Positions 16,210-23,904 of a DNA stretch of 44,857 bases are shown piece by piece. How positions within the stretch are numbered: position 1 is the first letter of the stretch; the number at the start of each line of letters is the position of its first letter. The stretch spans positions 1 to 44,857 of the forward strand of contig JAHQVV010000213.1 of assembly GCA_019634195.1 (NCBI GenBank), given 5' to 3'. The notes under the pieces were generated by a model. It saw only the letters and a program-made list of their open reading frames with translations. It searched no databases and was not told the origin of the DNA. The translations under genes and the position numbers were made by a program. The DNA is from Phycisphaeraceae bacterium (GTDB lineage Bacteria; Planctomycetota; Phycisphaerae; Phycisphaerales; Phycisphaeraceae).

Positions 16210-19200
16210 TCACCGCGCGACCTTCTCCCACTGCCGGTCCAGGCGCTTAGGCGAGACCTTCTCGCTGGTGCCCAGTTCCTGCGCGAAGAGCGATACGCGC
16301 AGCTCTTCGATCAGCCAACGGTACTGCTCCAGCTCGGGGTCGAACCCGCCTTGCTCAGCTAGAGCCGTCTGGGCCCTGGCGTACCGGTTCCAGTGCTCGG
16401 CGACCTCTTTAAAGGCAGCGGCATCCTGCGGTGCGCCGCCGCGTTTGAGCTTCTCCAGCCGGCGGTTAATCGCCGCCAGGTAGCGCGGGTAGGACGCCAG
16501 CCGGGCCCAGGGTGTTTCAATCAAGAACGAGGATGAGAGCAGGTTATTCAATTGGATACGCAGGTCCGCTTTCGCGTGGGGTGCGGCGCTGAAGTCGGCC
16601 CGGTCCACTGCAAGCCTTGCATGCTGCGCCGCCTCCAGTACCGGCGCGACAACGCGGCGCACCTCGCGCTCGGCGATGTCCAGCCGCTGCAGCCCAACGC
16701 GCTGACGCGTGATGAACGCCTCCTCGCTCTCGATCTTCTCCTTGTCGAAGAGGAACGCCCGCTCGGTCATCCGCAGCACGAGCTGGTCGCGGAGCCCGGC
16801 CGGGTCGCCGATCGACGCGAACCAGAGCCGGAGCTTGTCCACGCCCGGCCAGTGGTCGGCCCGCCAAACAAAATCGCGCTGCACCTCAAACGAGAACAGC
16901 CGACGCAGGCCGCCTCGTGTCAGCCGGCGTGCTTTTGTGCGTGTGTCCACCAAGCGCAGCGCAACGTCGGTGGTCTCGTCGATCAGCGCGGGGTAGGCCC
17001 GCAGGTCGACGCCGCTGCGTGTGGTATCGACGTGCTTGGGTAGGTCGCCGAAGGACCATTCTGTTGCGGGCGGCGCGCTGTAACGCGGGTCGTCCATCCC
17101 CGCGTAGCTCGGCAGCGCCCCGGCCCCGAGCTTGCGGCGCACCGCGCCCAGGTCCCGACCTTCCGCGAGTGTCTGCCCCTGCTCGCCCACGACGCGCACG
17201 TTCATCTTGAACGCGTCGGGTAGCGAGGCGAGGTCGAAGTCGCTTGCCGAGAGGTTCAGCCCGCCGACCTTGGCTAGCGCCTGAGCCGCGGCGTCCTCAA
17301 ACGAGCCGCTACCAAACTGCAAGTGCTCGATCGCCTTGCGCGCAGCAATCGGCGCCGGGCTCAGCGTCTTGCGTAAGCCCTTGGGCAGCGTTCTTGTAAG
17401 CGCGACCAGCTTCTGTTCGAGCATGCCCGGCACCAGCCAGCCGAGCCGACGCGCATCAAGCTGGCCCAACGCCTCGCGCGGCAGCGTCAGCGTCAAGCCA
17501 TCGCGTTCGTCGCCGGGGTCGAAGGTGTACGCAAATTTGTGCGATGCCTGCTCGACCTGCAACCGGTCGGGGTACGCCGTCTCGGTGACGTCTTCCGCGG
17601 CTTGCGCCAGGAGCATCGGCAGCTCCATGTGCAGCGGCTTCGGTGATGCTTGCCCCTCACCCCTTCTCCCGTGGGCAGAGGGGTGCAGCCCCTTGAGCCA
17701 CTTTTTCAGCGTCGCGCCGTCTACCACCGTCTCGGGCAGACGCTCGTCGTAGAACGCGTAGCGCACGTCATCGGCCGCGACCAGGCCGTGCCGGCGGGCC
17801 TTGGCTTCGAGCGATCGCGCTTGTTCAAGCTGCTCGCGGTTGTGCTGGAAGAACGGAAGGTCGCAGTCCCACTCGCCTTCGACCAGCGCGCATTGGATAA
17901 ACATCTGACGAGCTTCGGCCGGGTTGACCCGGGCTAGCGGCACAGGCCGGGCGCGAACGAGCACCAGGCCGTAGAGCGAGACCCGCTCGCTGCACATCGC
18001 CGAGCCCGTCTCGCGCACCCAGCGCGGGTCGCTGTGCGTCTTCTTCACCAGGTGCCCGGCGATCGGCTCGATCATGCCCGGCTGGATCTGCCCGACCGTC
18101 CGCGCATACCGCCGCGTCGTCTCGACCAGCTCCGCCGCGACCACCCACTTGGGTTTGCTGGCAAACAACGACGAGCCGGGCCAGAGGTTCAGCTTCTGCC
18201 CGCCCGCCCCGTTGTACTCAAAGCCGTCGCCTTTGCTCGCGATATTCGAGAGCAGGCCGGTCAAGAGCGCGCGGTGGATGGCGTCGGCCTTCGCGTCAGA
18301 GATGACTTCGCTGCCTTGCCCCCTCTCCCCACGGGAGGGGGATGGGGTGAGAGGCGAATCAGCAGAATGACTCGATCCGTCGCGTTTCTTCTTCTCGGCA
18401 GAGCCTCGCCCCTCACCCCCGGCCCCTCTCCCGCGGGGCGAGGGGTGCAGCTCTTTCACCATCCGCTTGAGCTGCTGGTGCACATCGACCCACTCGCGCA
18501 TCCGCACGTCGTTCAGGAAGTTCTGCTTGCACGCCTTGCGCAGCTTGTTGTGCGAGAGCTTGGCCTTCTGCTCGTGATAGAACGACCACAGCTTGAGGTA
18601 AGAAAGAAAATCGCTGCGCGGGTCGGCGAACTGCTCGTGCGCCTGGTCGGCCTTACCCTGCTGGTCCATCGGCCGCTCGCGCGGGTCCTGGAGTTCCAAC
18701 GCCGAGGCGATCACCAGCACCTGCTCCATCACGCCCCCGTCCTGGCCAGCGAGCACCATCCGCGCCACCCGCGGGTCTACCGGCATGTGCGAGAGCTGCC
18801 GGCCCAGCGCGCTGACCTTGTCGTCGTCCGTCAGCGCGCCGATCTCGTGCAGCGTCTTGTACCCATCGCGCACCATGCTCGGCCGAGGCGGGTCGATAAA
18901 CGGGAAGTCCTGGATCGCGCCGAACCGCAAGGTCTCGATCTGTAAGATCACCGACGCGAGGTTGCTGCGCAAGATCTCAGGCGTCGTAAATTCATCACGC
19001 GCCTCAAAATCGTCCTTCGAATACAGACGCACACACACGCCCGGCCCGACACGGCCGCACCGCCCCTTGCGCTGGTCGCAGCTCGCCTGGCTCACCGCCT
19101 CGATGGGCAACCGCTGCACCTTCGAATTTGGCGAGTACCGGCTGACGCGGGCGGTCCCCGTGTCCACCACGTAACGGATCCCCGGCACCGTCAGCGACGA

Positions 19201-20262
19201 CTCGGCCACGTTCGTCGCCACCACGATCTTGCGTTTGGAACTCTTCGCGAAGATCGCCTGCTGCTGCGCATTGGTCAGCCGCGCATACAACGGGAGCACC
19301 TCGCTAGCCGGCTGCCTCCGCTCGAGCAGCCCGCAGCAGTCACGGATATCACGCTCGGTCGGCATGAACACCAGCACGTCGCCGGCCCGGTCCAGGCCCT
19401 CGATCGCTTGGGCGACGGCCTCGGATTCGTCCGGCACCTCACCGTACTCATCCGGCTCGATCGGCTCGTAGCGCACCTCGACCGGGTACGTCCGGCCGGA
19501 CACCTCGATCACCGGCGCCGGCTCGAGCCCGCCGCGCGTCGCCACGCCGAAGTGCTCGGCGAAGCGCCGCGTATCGATCGTCGCCGACGTGATGATCACG
19601 CGTAGGTCCGGCCGCTTGGGCAGGATCTGCCGGATGTGCCCGAGCAGGAAGTCGATGTTCAGCGAACGCTCGTGCGCCTCGTCGATGATCAGCGTGTCGT
19701 ACGCGTCGAAGAACCGGTCCCGCGCCGCTTCCGCGAGCAGCACGCCGTCGGTCATCAGCTTGATGTACGTCTTCGGGTTGGTTTTGTCGGCAAAGCGGAC
19801 CTTGTAGCCCACGTCCTGACCCAACGGCGAGGACAACTCTTCGGACACACGCTGCGCGACCGACCGCGCGGCCAAGCGCCTGGGCTGGGTATGCCCGATC
19901 AACCCCTCGACGCCCCGGCCCATCTTGAGCATCAGCTTGGGCAGCTGCGTCGACTTGCCCGACCCCGTCTCGCCCGCGACCACAACGACCTGGTGCTCGC
20001 GCACCGCGTCGATGATCTCCTGGGCCCGCGACGTGATCGGCAGCTCGTCGGGTAGTTCGATCTTTGGGGCGCTCGCCCGCCGCTGCTTGAGCGTTTGGAT
20101 CGATTCGTCCAGCTCGCGCTGGAGCTTGCCGAGGCTGCGGTCGTGGGGCTTGCCGCTCTGCCTGGCCTGCTCGATCGCGCGCAGGCGCTTGCGTAGCCGG
20201 AACCGATCGCCGGCCATCGCCTGGTTGATAAGCTTGGCGGATTGGGCAAGGTCGCGGGGCAT
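16210..20262 (-). CDS. hrpA: ATP-dependent RNA helicase HrpA (DEAH box) carrying two in-frame repeat insertions
   Basis: The 1350-aa protein is close to the usual HrpA length of about 1300. Walker A is GETGSGKST (about 97-105) and the DEAH box is LIIDEAHERS (about 194-197). Helicase C, HA2 and OB-like regions follow, and a DUF3418 C-terminal region (ending near LSFAQELG-type sequence) is typical of HrpA. HrpA acts on RNA and ribosome complexes in the cytoplasm. The frame is open to 20361, but the first 33 codons are encoded by a dispersed palindromic repeat, so the ATG at 20262 is preferred. Two low-complexity stretches beginning LHPS (plus-strand 18312-18453 and 17651-17689) interrupt the protein at predicted linkers and are encoded by sequence like the intergenic repeats. 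Its promoter lies in the 200 bp shared with yqgE. Confidence 0.93.
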   Translation of the reverse strand: MPRDLAQSAKLINQAMAGDRFRLRKRLRAIEQARQSGKPHDRSLGKLQRELDESIQTLKQRRASAPKIELPDELPITSRAQEIIDAVREHQVVVVAGETGSGKSTQLPKLMLKMGRGVEGLIGHTQPRRLAARSVAQRVSEELSSPLGQDVGYKVRFADKTNPKTYIKLMTDGVLLAEAARDRFFDAYDTLIIDEAHERSLNIDFLLGHIRQILPKRPDLRVIITSATIDTRRFAEHFGVATRGGLEPAPVIEVSGRTYPVEVRYEPIEPDEYGEVPDESEAVAQAIEGLDRAGDVLVFMPTERDIRDCCGLLERRQPASEVLPLYARLTNAQQQAIFAKSSKRKIVVATNVAESSLTVPGIRYVVDTGTARVSRYSPNSKVQRLPIEAVSQASCDQRKGRCGRVGPGVCVRLYSKDDFEARDEFTTPEILRSNLASVILQIETLRFGAIQDFPFIDPPRPSMVRDGYKTLHEIGALTDDDKVSALGRQLSHMPVDPRVARMVLAGQDGGVMEQVLVIASALELQDPRERPMDQQGKADQAHEQFADPRSDFLSYLKLWSFYHEQKAKLSHNKLRKACKQNFLNDVRMREWVDVHQQLKRMVKELHPSPRGRGAGGEGRGSAEKKKRDGSSHSADSPLTPSPSRGERGQGSEVISDAKADAIHRALLTGLLSNIASKGDGFEYNGAGGQKLNLWPGSSLFASKPKWVVAAELVETTRRYARTVGQIQPGMIEPIAGHLVKKTHSDPRWVRETGSAMCSERVSLYGLVLVRARPVPLARVNPAEARQMFIQCALVEGEWDCDLPFFQHNREQLEQARSLEAKARRHGLVAADDVRYAFYDERLPETVVDGATLKKWLKGLHPSAHGRRGEGQASPKPLHMELPMLLAQAAEDVTETAYPDRLQVEQASHKFAYTFDPGDERDGLTLTLPREALGQLDARRLGWLVPGMLEQKLVALTRTLPKGLRKTLSPAPIAARKAIEHLQFGSGSFEDAAAQALAKVGGLNLSASDFDLASLPDAFKMNVRVVGEQGQTLAEGRDLGAVRRKLGAGALPSYAGMDDPRYSAPPATEWSFGDLPKHVDTTRSGVDLRAYPALIDETTDVALRLVDTRTKARRLTRGGLRRLFSFEVQRDFVWRADHWPGVDKLRLWFASIGDPAGLRDQLVLRMTERAFLFDKEKIESEEAFITRQRVGLQRLDIAEREVRRVVAPVLEAAQHARLAVDRADFSAAPHAKADLRIQLNNLLSSSFLIETPWARLASYPRYLAAINRRLEKLKRGGAPQDAAAFKEVAEHWNRYARAQTALAEQGGFDPELEQYRWLIEELRVSLFAQELGTSEKVSPKRLDRQWEKVAR
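17651..17689. repeat. Palindromic-repeat sequence inside hrpA (short insertion)
   Basis: The plus strand reads tgcccctcaccccttctccc and ends gaggggtgcagc. On the coding strand it gives LHPSAHGRRGEGQ, which is foreign to HrpA family sequence. It shares its gaggggtgcagc end with the longer insertion at 18401-18453. Confidence 0.7.
18312..18453. repeat. Palindromic-repeat pair inside hrpA (long insertion)
   Basis: Two G+C-rich units (18312-18356, ccccctctccccacgggagg and on; and 18401-18453) flank a short spacer. Both read like the intergenic 'cccctcacc...ctctcccg' palindromes. The coding strand yields LHPSPRGRGAGGEGRG and later SPLTPSPSRGERGQG, adding about 45 residues between two helicase-associated helices without breaking the frame. 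Confidence 0.8.
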
Positions 20263-20280
20263 GGGGGTCGTCGGTGGCAC

Positions 20281-20354
20281 GGGCGTCCCGCCCGTGTTGG
20301 AGTAAGCCTGTCGTGGGGATTCACGGCTGCGCCGTGACGACGGGCGGGACGCCC
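20281..20354. repeat. Dispersed palindromic repeat upstream of hrpA (15-bp arms)
   Basis: The arms gggcgtcccgcccgt (20281-20295) and acgggcgggacgccc (20340-20354) are exact inverted copies, with a smaller cacggc/gccgtg hairpin inside. It lies in the divergent hrpA/yqgE promoter region and creates a spurious N-terminal extension for hrpA. Confidence 0.85.
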
Positions 20355-20462
20355 ACCCCACTTTTTCACGCGCAACGACGCGCTAATGAAGAATAAGCAT
20401 TTTATCCGTAAGCGGCAGCGGTTATGCTGGCACGGGCTTGTTGATCCGATTGTGGAGATTTC

Positions 20463-21026
20463 GTGTTGCATGATTCATTGTCCGGGAGTTTGGTCGTGGC
20501 GTCGCCGAGCATGGACGACCCGCACTTCGAGCACGCGGTGATCTTGATGATCGAGCACGGCGACAACGGCGCGATGGGCCTGATCATCAACCAACCCATG
20601 GAGACGAAGGTCGACGAGGTGTGGGATCAGATGAGCGTGCTGCCTTGCCCGGTGGACCAGTCGCTGATGCGTGGCGGGCCCTGCGACGGGCCGTTGATGC
20701 TGCTGCACGACCGGCCGCAGCAGGCGCAGATCGAGGTCTGCCGGGGTGTTTGCTTCACGGCCGATGAGCCCATGGTGCGCGAGCTGCTGGCCGAAGACCC
20801 CGGGGCGATGCGCTACTTCGTCGGCTACGCCGGCTGGGGCCCGGGTCAGCTTGAGGACGAGCTCAACCGCGGCGGCTGGCTGGTGACACAGGCCAACGCC
20901 GACGTCGTCTTCGACCCGGACGCGGATGACGGGCTGTGGATGCGCGTGATCACGGGGATCGACCGCTCGATCGCGATGCTGGCGATGAACCCGAAGCTCG
21001 TGCCGCGCGACCCGTCGATGAATTGA
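20463..21026 (+). CDS. yqgE: YqgE/AlgH family protein (UPF0301)
   Basis: The 187-aa cytoplasmic protein has the YqgE/AlgH pattern from its first residues: GSLVVASPSMDDPHFEHAVI, then MIEHGDNGAMGLIINQP, a central GGPC-type turn, and F-V-G-Y-A-G-W-G-P-G-Q-L with E-x-E/D-L-x-R-G-G-W near 120-143. The family is widespread and conserved; AlgH has been linked to alginate regulation in Pseudomonas, but no biochemical activity is settled. The start is a GTG at 20463 with GGAG five bases upstream. It is divergent from hrpA and followed immediately by a long perfect palindrome. It appears monocistronic. Confidence 0.93.
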   Translation: MLHDSLSGSLVVASPSMDDPHFEHAVILMIEHGDNGAMGLIINQPMETKVDEVWDQMSVLPCPVDQSLMRGGPCDGPLMLLHDRPQQAQIEVCRGVCFTADEPMVRELLAEDPGAMRYFVGYAGWGPGQLEDELNRGGWLVTQANADVVFDPDADDGLWMRVITGIDRSIAMLAMNPKLVPRDPSMN

Positions 21027-21027
21027 C

Positions 21028-21098
21028 GTTAGCCGGCGGGCTTGTCCCGCCGCTCGACACGATTCGGAAGCATCGGCGGGACAAGCCCGCCGGCTAAC
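21028..21098. repeat. Dispersed palindromic repeat, family B copy 1 (25-bp perfect arms)
   Basis: The arms at 21028-21052 (gttagccggcgggcttgtcc and on) and 21074-21098 are perfect inverted copies with a 21-nt loop. The element fills the gap between two convergent genes (stops at 21026 and 21110), where it could end both transcripts. A close copy lies at 26860-26934. Confidence 0.95.
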
Positions 21099-21109
21099 GC
21101 GAAACCTAG

Positions 21110-21562
21110 TCATTCCTCGGTGATGAACAGCTCGTGGCCCTCGCCCTTGACGCCTTTGGCTTCTTTGAGGAACGCTCGGAGCTTATCGTTTTCTCCGGCC
21201 AATGCGGCGTTTTCCGCTTTGGCCAGCGCGACGATCAGCTTGTTCATGATCACCCGGTAGGAGGTTTTCAGGTCGCCCGTCGTCGCGCTCTTGGGCAGGT
21301 GAGCCTTGGCCTCAACGGATACCGCGATCATCTCAGCCAGGAGCTCGGCCGACTCTGGGGTCTTCTCGGGGTCTTTCAGGTTCCGGTTGACTTGCTTGTA
21401 TTTGCGGCCCAACGCCTCCATGGCCTCGTGGATGACCTCCGCGGCGTCAGTGTCGCTGCCGCCGTGGCTGTCTGCTGCGGCGGGCTGCTGCGTGGGGAGA
21501 AGGGCGAGGGCAAACGCTGCGATCAAAGCGGCGGCAAGCACGTACAGGGGCGAACGCTTCAT
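21110..21562 (-). CDS. Cytochrome b562-like periplasmic protein
   Basis: The 150-aa product has a signal peptide (about residues 1-30, ending Q-Q-P-A-A-A-D) and a mature all-helical domain of about 115 residues. The pattern matches the cytochrome b562 four-helix bundle: Met48 in helix 1 (HEAMEALGRKYKQVNRNL) and His143 in the last helix (VKGEGHELF). The Met-to-His distance is 95 residues, the same as between the axial ligands Met7 and His102 of E. coli cytochrome b562. Family members bind heme b non-covalently (no CxxCH is present or needed). Heme binding here is an inference from spacing and fold. The open frame reaches 21682, but the signal peptide and the neighbouring symporter gene fix the start at 21562. 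Confidence 0.72.
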   Translation of the reverse strand: MKRSPLYVLAAALIAAFALALLPTQQPAAADSHGGSDTDAAEVIHEAMEALGRKYKQVNRNLKDPEKTPESAELLAEMIAVSVEAKAHLPKSATTGDLKTSYRVIMNKLIVALAKAENAALAGENDKLRAFLKEAKGVKGEGHELFITEE

Positions 21563-21650
21563 CTTAGAATCTCCGGGTGGGTGGACAAATAGGTGCGGGT
21601 ACAACGCTCGATGATACCGATGTATTCCCGCCCGGGCACAACAAATTACC

Positions 21651-23198
21651 TTACTTACGCGGCGAGCCAAGCCAGCAGACAACGAGGCTCACATAGGCTC
21701 CATATACCATCCAGTAGGGGAACGCTGGCCACCACACTTTTGCCCCCTGCAGACCATAGTGCCAGTCGATCAGTACAGGCAGATAACGCGACGCAGCGAT
21801 CACCGCCATGCCGGCCACCAGCGCCGCGATCACACTCCGCGTGCTGCCGCGCCCGGTCAGGATCACGCACAAGAACACACCCAGCAGCCCCGCGTACGCG
21901 AACGTCATCACGCTCAGGGCGAAGGGGATCAGCGTGTCCTCTTCGGCGTTGTACATCAGCGACATCGCAATCGCGGAGGCCGTGAGCACCACGCCCATCA
22001 CCAGGACCATGCCGCGCGAGGCCGTTGCGTTGCCTGCGTCGTCGACTTGGGCCTGTGGGTTCAGCCGTCGCCGGACCGGGTTGATCACGTCGCTGAGCGC
22101 GCTGGACGCCATCGCGTTGATCGCCGAGTCCAGGCTGCTCATCGCCGCGGCGAACAGCCCGGCCATCGCCAGGCCGCGCAGCCCGATCGGCAGCTCGTGC
22201 AGCAGGTACTGCGGGTAGACCTCGCGCCCGTCGGCGACCGCCATCGCCGGGGCCGCGTCACCCATCACGTCCGGCCGGGCGTAGAACACGAACAGCAGCA
22301 GCCCCGTGAACAAAAACAGCACGGTGATCGGCAGGGCGATCAGCGTCGCGCCGATGAGCGAGCCGATGCTCTGCCTGAGGCTCTTGCAGGTCAGCAGCCG
22401 CTGGGCCATGTCGTGGTCGGTGCCGAAGGCCGCGGCGTAGAAAAACGTCAACGCGATCGCGGCGAGCAGCGTGTCGCCGCGTGAGAGGTCAAGGCTCGTA
22501 TCGACAAGCTTGGTCTTGTCATCGGCCTGCAGGACATCGAACACCTCGCCGACCGGCAGGGGGATCGCGTCGAGCAGCAGGACCATCGACACGAGCAGCG
22601 CACCGACGACAACAATGAGCTGCAGCGTGTCCGTCCAGATGACGGCCTTGATGCCGCCCATCACGGTGTACAGCGTGCCGATGGCGCCGAAGACAACGAT
22701 CGCGGTGATCAGGCTCGACGGGTCGAGGGTGTCGTAGAGGATGTAGGAGAACGCGGTGCCCGCGATGAACAGCCGGGCGCCTGATGCCAAGACGCGGCCG
22801 ATGAGGAAGGCGACACTCGCCGCGGTGGAGGCGCCGGGGCTGACGCGCTGGCCGAGGTAGCCGTAGACCGTTGAGCAGCCGGCGCGGTAGATCGGCGGGA
22901 GCAACAGCGCGCAGACGAGGACCGCCCCGAACACCTTGCCCAGCTCGTACACCAGCAGCGTCAGGTCTTTGTTGTAGGCGTACTCGGGCCCGCCGATGAA
23001 CGTCGCGGCGCTGAGCGCGGTCGCGGCGAAGGACATCGCCACCGCCCAGGCGGGCATGCGTCGTCCGCCGAGGAAGAAGCCTGTTTCGTCGCTGGTGCCG
23101 CGCGAGGCGAGCGCACCGATCACGATGATGGCCGCGAAGTAGCCGGCGATAATGAGCCAGTCCACGCCGGCGAGTTGGCTGTTCAGCAGGTCTGGCAT
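21651..23198 (-). CDS. Sodium:solute symporter (SSS family)
   Basis: The 515-aa protein has about 13 hydrophobic segments. It shows the SSS-family N-terminal pattern, with FFLGGRRMPAWAVAMSFAAT near residues 41-60 followed by S-A-A-T-F-I-G-G (63-70), where the first segments form the sodium site. The family includes sugar, sialate, proline and iodide transporters, and the substrate cannot be told from the sequence. The length is normal. It lies upstream of, and on the same strand as, the cytochrome b562-like gene, with an 88-bp gap after its stop. A 120-bp dispersed repeat lies upstream of its start. It is probably transcribed with or just ahead of the b562-like gene. Confidence 0.92.
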   Translation of the reverse strand: MPDLLNSQLAGVDWLIIAGYFAAIIVIGALASRGTSDETGFFLGGRRMPAWAVAMSFAATALSAATFIGGPEYAYNKDLTLLVYELGKVFGAVLVCALLLPPIYRAGCSTVYGYLGQRVSPGASTAASVAFLIGRVLASGARLFIAGTAFSYILYDTLDPSSLITAIVVFGAIGTLYTVMGGIKAVIWTDTLQLIVVVGALLVSMVLLLDAIPLPVGEVFDVLQADDKTKLVDTSLDLSRGDTLLAAIALTFFYAAAFGTDHDMAQRLLTCKSLRQSIGSLIGATLIALPITVLFLFTGLLLFVFYARPDVMGDAAPAMAVADGREVYPQYLLHELPIGLRGLAMAGLFAAAMSSLDSAINAMASSALSDVINPVRRRLNPQAQVDDAGNATASRGMVLVMGVVLTASAIAMSLMYNAEEDTLIPFALSVMTFAYAGLLGVFLCVILTGRGSTRSVIAALVAGMAVIAASRYLPVLIDWHYGLQGAKVWWPAFPYWMVYGAYVSLVVCWLGSPRK

Positions 23199-23210
23199 GG
23201 CTTGGGCTCC

Positions 23211-23336
23211 TTCTCCCTTTCAGGGAGAAGGCGGGGGATGAGGGTGGGGCGTCAAGTAGGCCAGCGCTTGTTCAGTATTTCTTTGTGAGTACTACGCTGG
23301 CCCCTCACCTCAACCCTCTCCCTTAGAGGGAGAGGG
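23211..23336. repeat. Dispersed ~120-bp repeat, family C copy 1
   Basis: The outer ends pair (ttctccctttcagggagaag at the left; ctctcccttagagggagagg at the right), and the core contains gcgggggatgagggtggggc. The same ordered core, including a gcttgttc segment and a ccctcacc...ccctctccct right end, recurs at 41140-41259. This copy lies between the lipoprotein gene and the symporter gene. Confidence 0.85.
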
Positions 23337-23346
23337 GGCAAGGCCG

Positions 23347-23862
23347 TCAGTCTTTCGCCTCGACGAATAGGTGGTTGCTTGCGGCCTTGGACCACTGCTG
23401 GTCTTCTTGTCTAAAGAGCTTGCCGGGGTCGACGATCAGGCCGACGTCCGGGTCGTCCAGCGGGCCGAGGTGCCGGATCCGGCATCGGGCCAGGGAGGGT
23501 CGGTCGTCGTCGCCGCCCCATTTGACGCCGTCGGTCGTGAAGGTCTCGCCGCTTTGCGAGTCGCGGAACAAGCCGGCCAGGCGGTCGTAGCGGACCTCGG
23601 CGCCGGTCTTCGGGCCGATGAGCAGCAGCGCAACGAGCATGCCGTGCTCGGACTTGAGCGCGATGCCGTGGCTCTTGGCGTAGTCCATGTACAGCTTTGG
23701 CTCGGCCCAGTTGCTCGCGGGCCCGATCTCAAACGCACCGACTTTGGAATCCGCCAGGCCCTTCTTCGCCCGGTCCTGCGGGTTGCCCAAGACATTCGAC
23801 AGGTCCCCGCACCCGGGCAGGGCGAGGAGAACGATCAGCAGCATCGAAGTCAATCTCAGCAC
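23347..23862 (-). CDS. Small lipoprotein, unknown function
   Basis: The 171-aa product begins with a short signal peptide and lipobox (LLIVLLALPGCGDLSNVLG; Cys18 would be lipidated). The mature part is soluble and mostly alpha/beta, with no recognised domain. The frame opens with GTG at 23862; a GGGGGAG sequence lies directly against it, so a start a few codons later (TTG at 23853 or ATG at 23844) is also possible and would leave the lipobox intact. It stands between the glycosyltransferase and symporter genes on the same strand. I do not recognise a function. Confidence 0.72.
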   Translation of the reverse strand: MLRLTSMLLIVLLALPGCGDLSNVLGNPQDRAKKGLADSKVGAFEIGPASNWAEPKLYMDYAKSHGIALKSEHGMLVALLLIGPKTGAEVRYDRLAGLFRDSQSGETFTTDGVKWGGDDDRPSLARCRIRHLGPLDDPDVGLIVDPGKLFRQEDQQWSKAASNHLFVEAKD

Positions 23863-23904
23863 TCCCCCGATATCGGCTATTGCTTGAGTTGAACTAGAGC
23901 GTAA

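Noticed and set aside
20263-20361. 33-codon N-terminal extension of hrpA
   Set aside because: Encoded by a dispersed palindromic repeat (20281-20354) and unlike any HrpA N-terminus.
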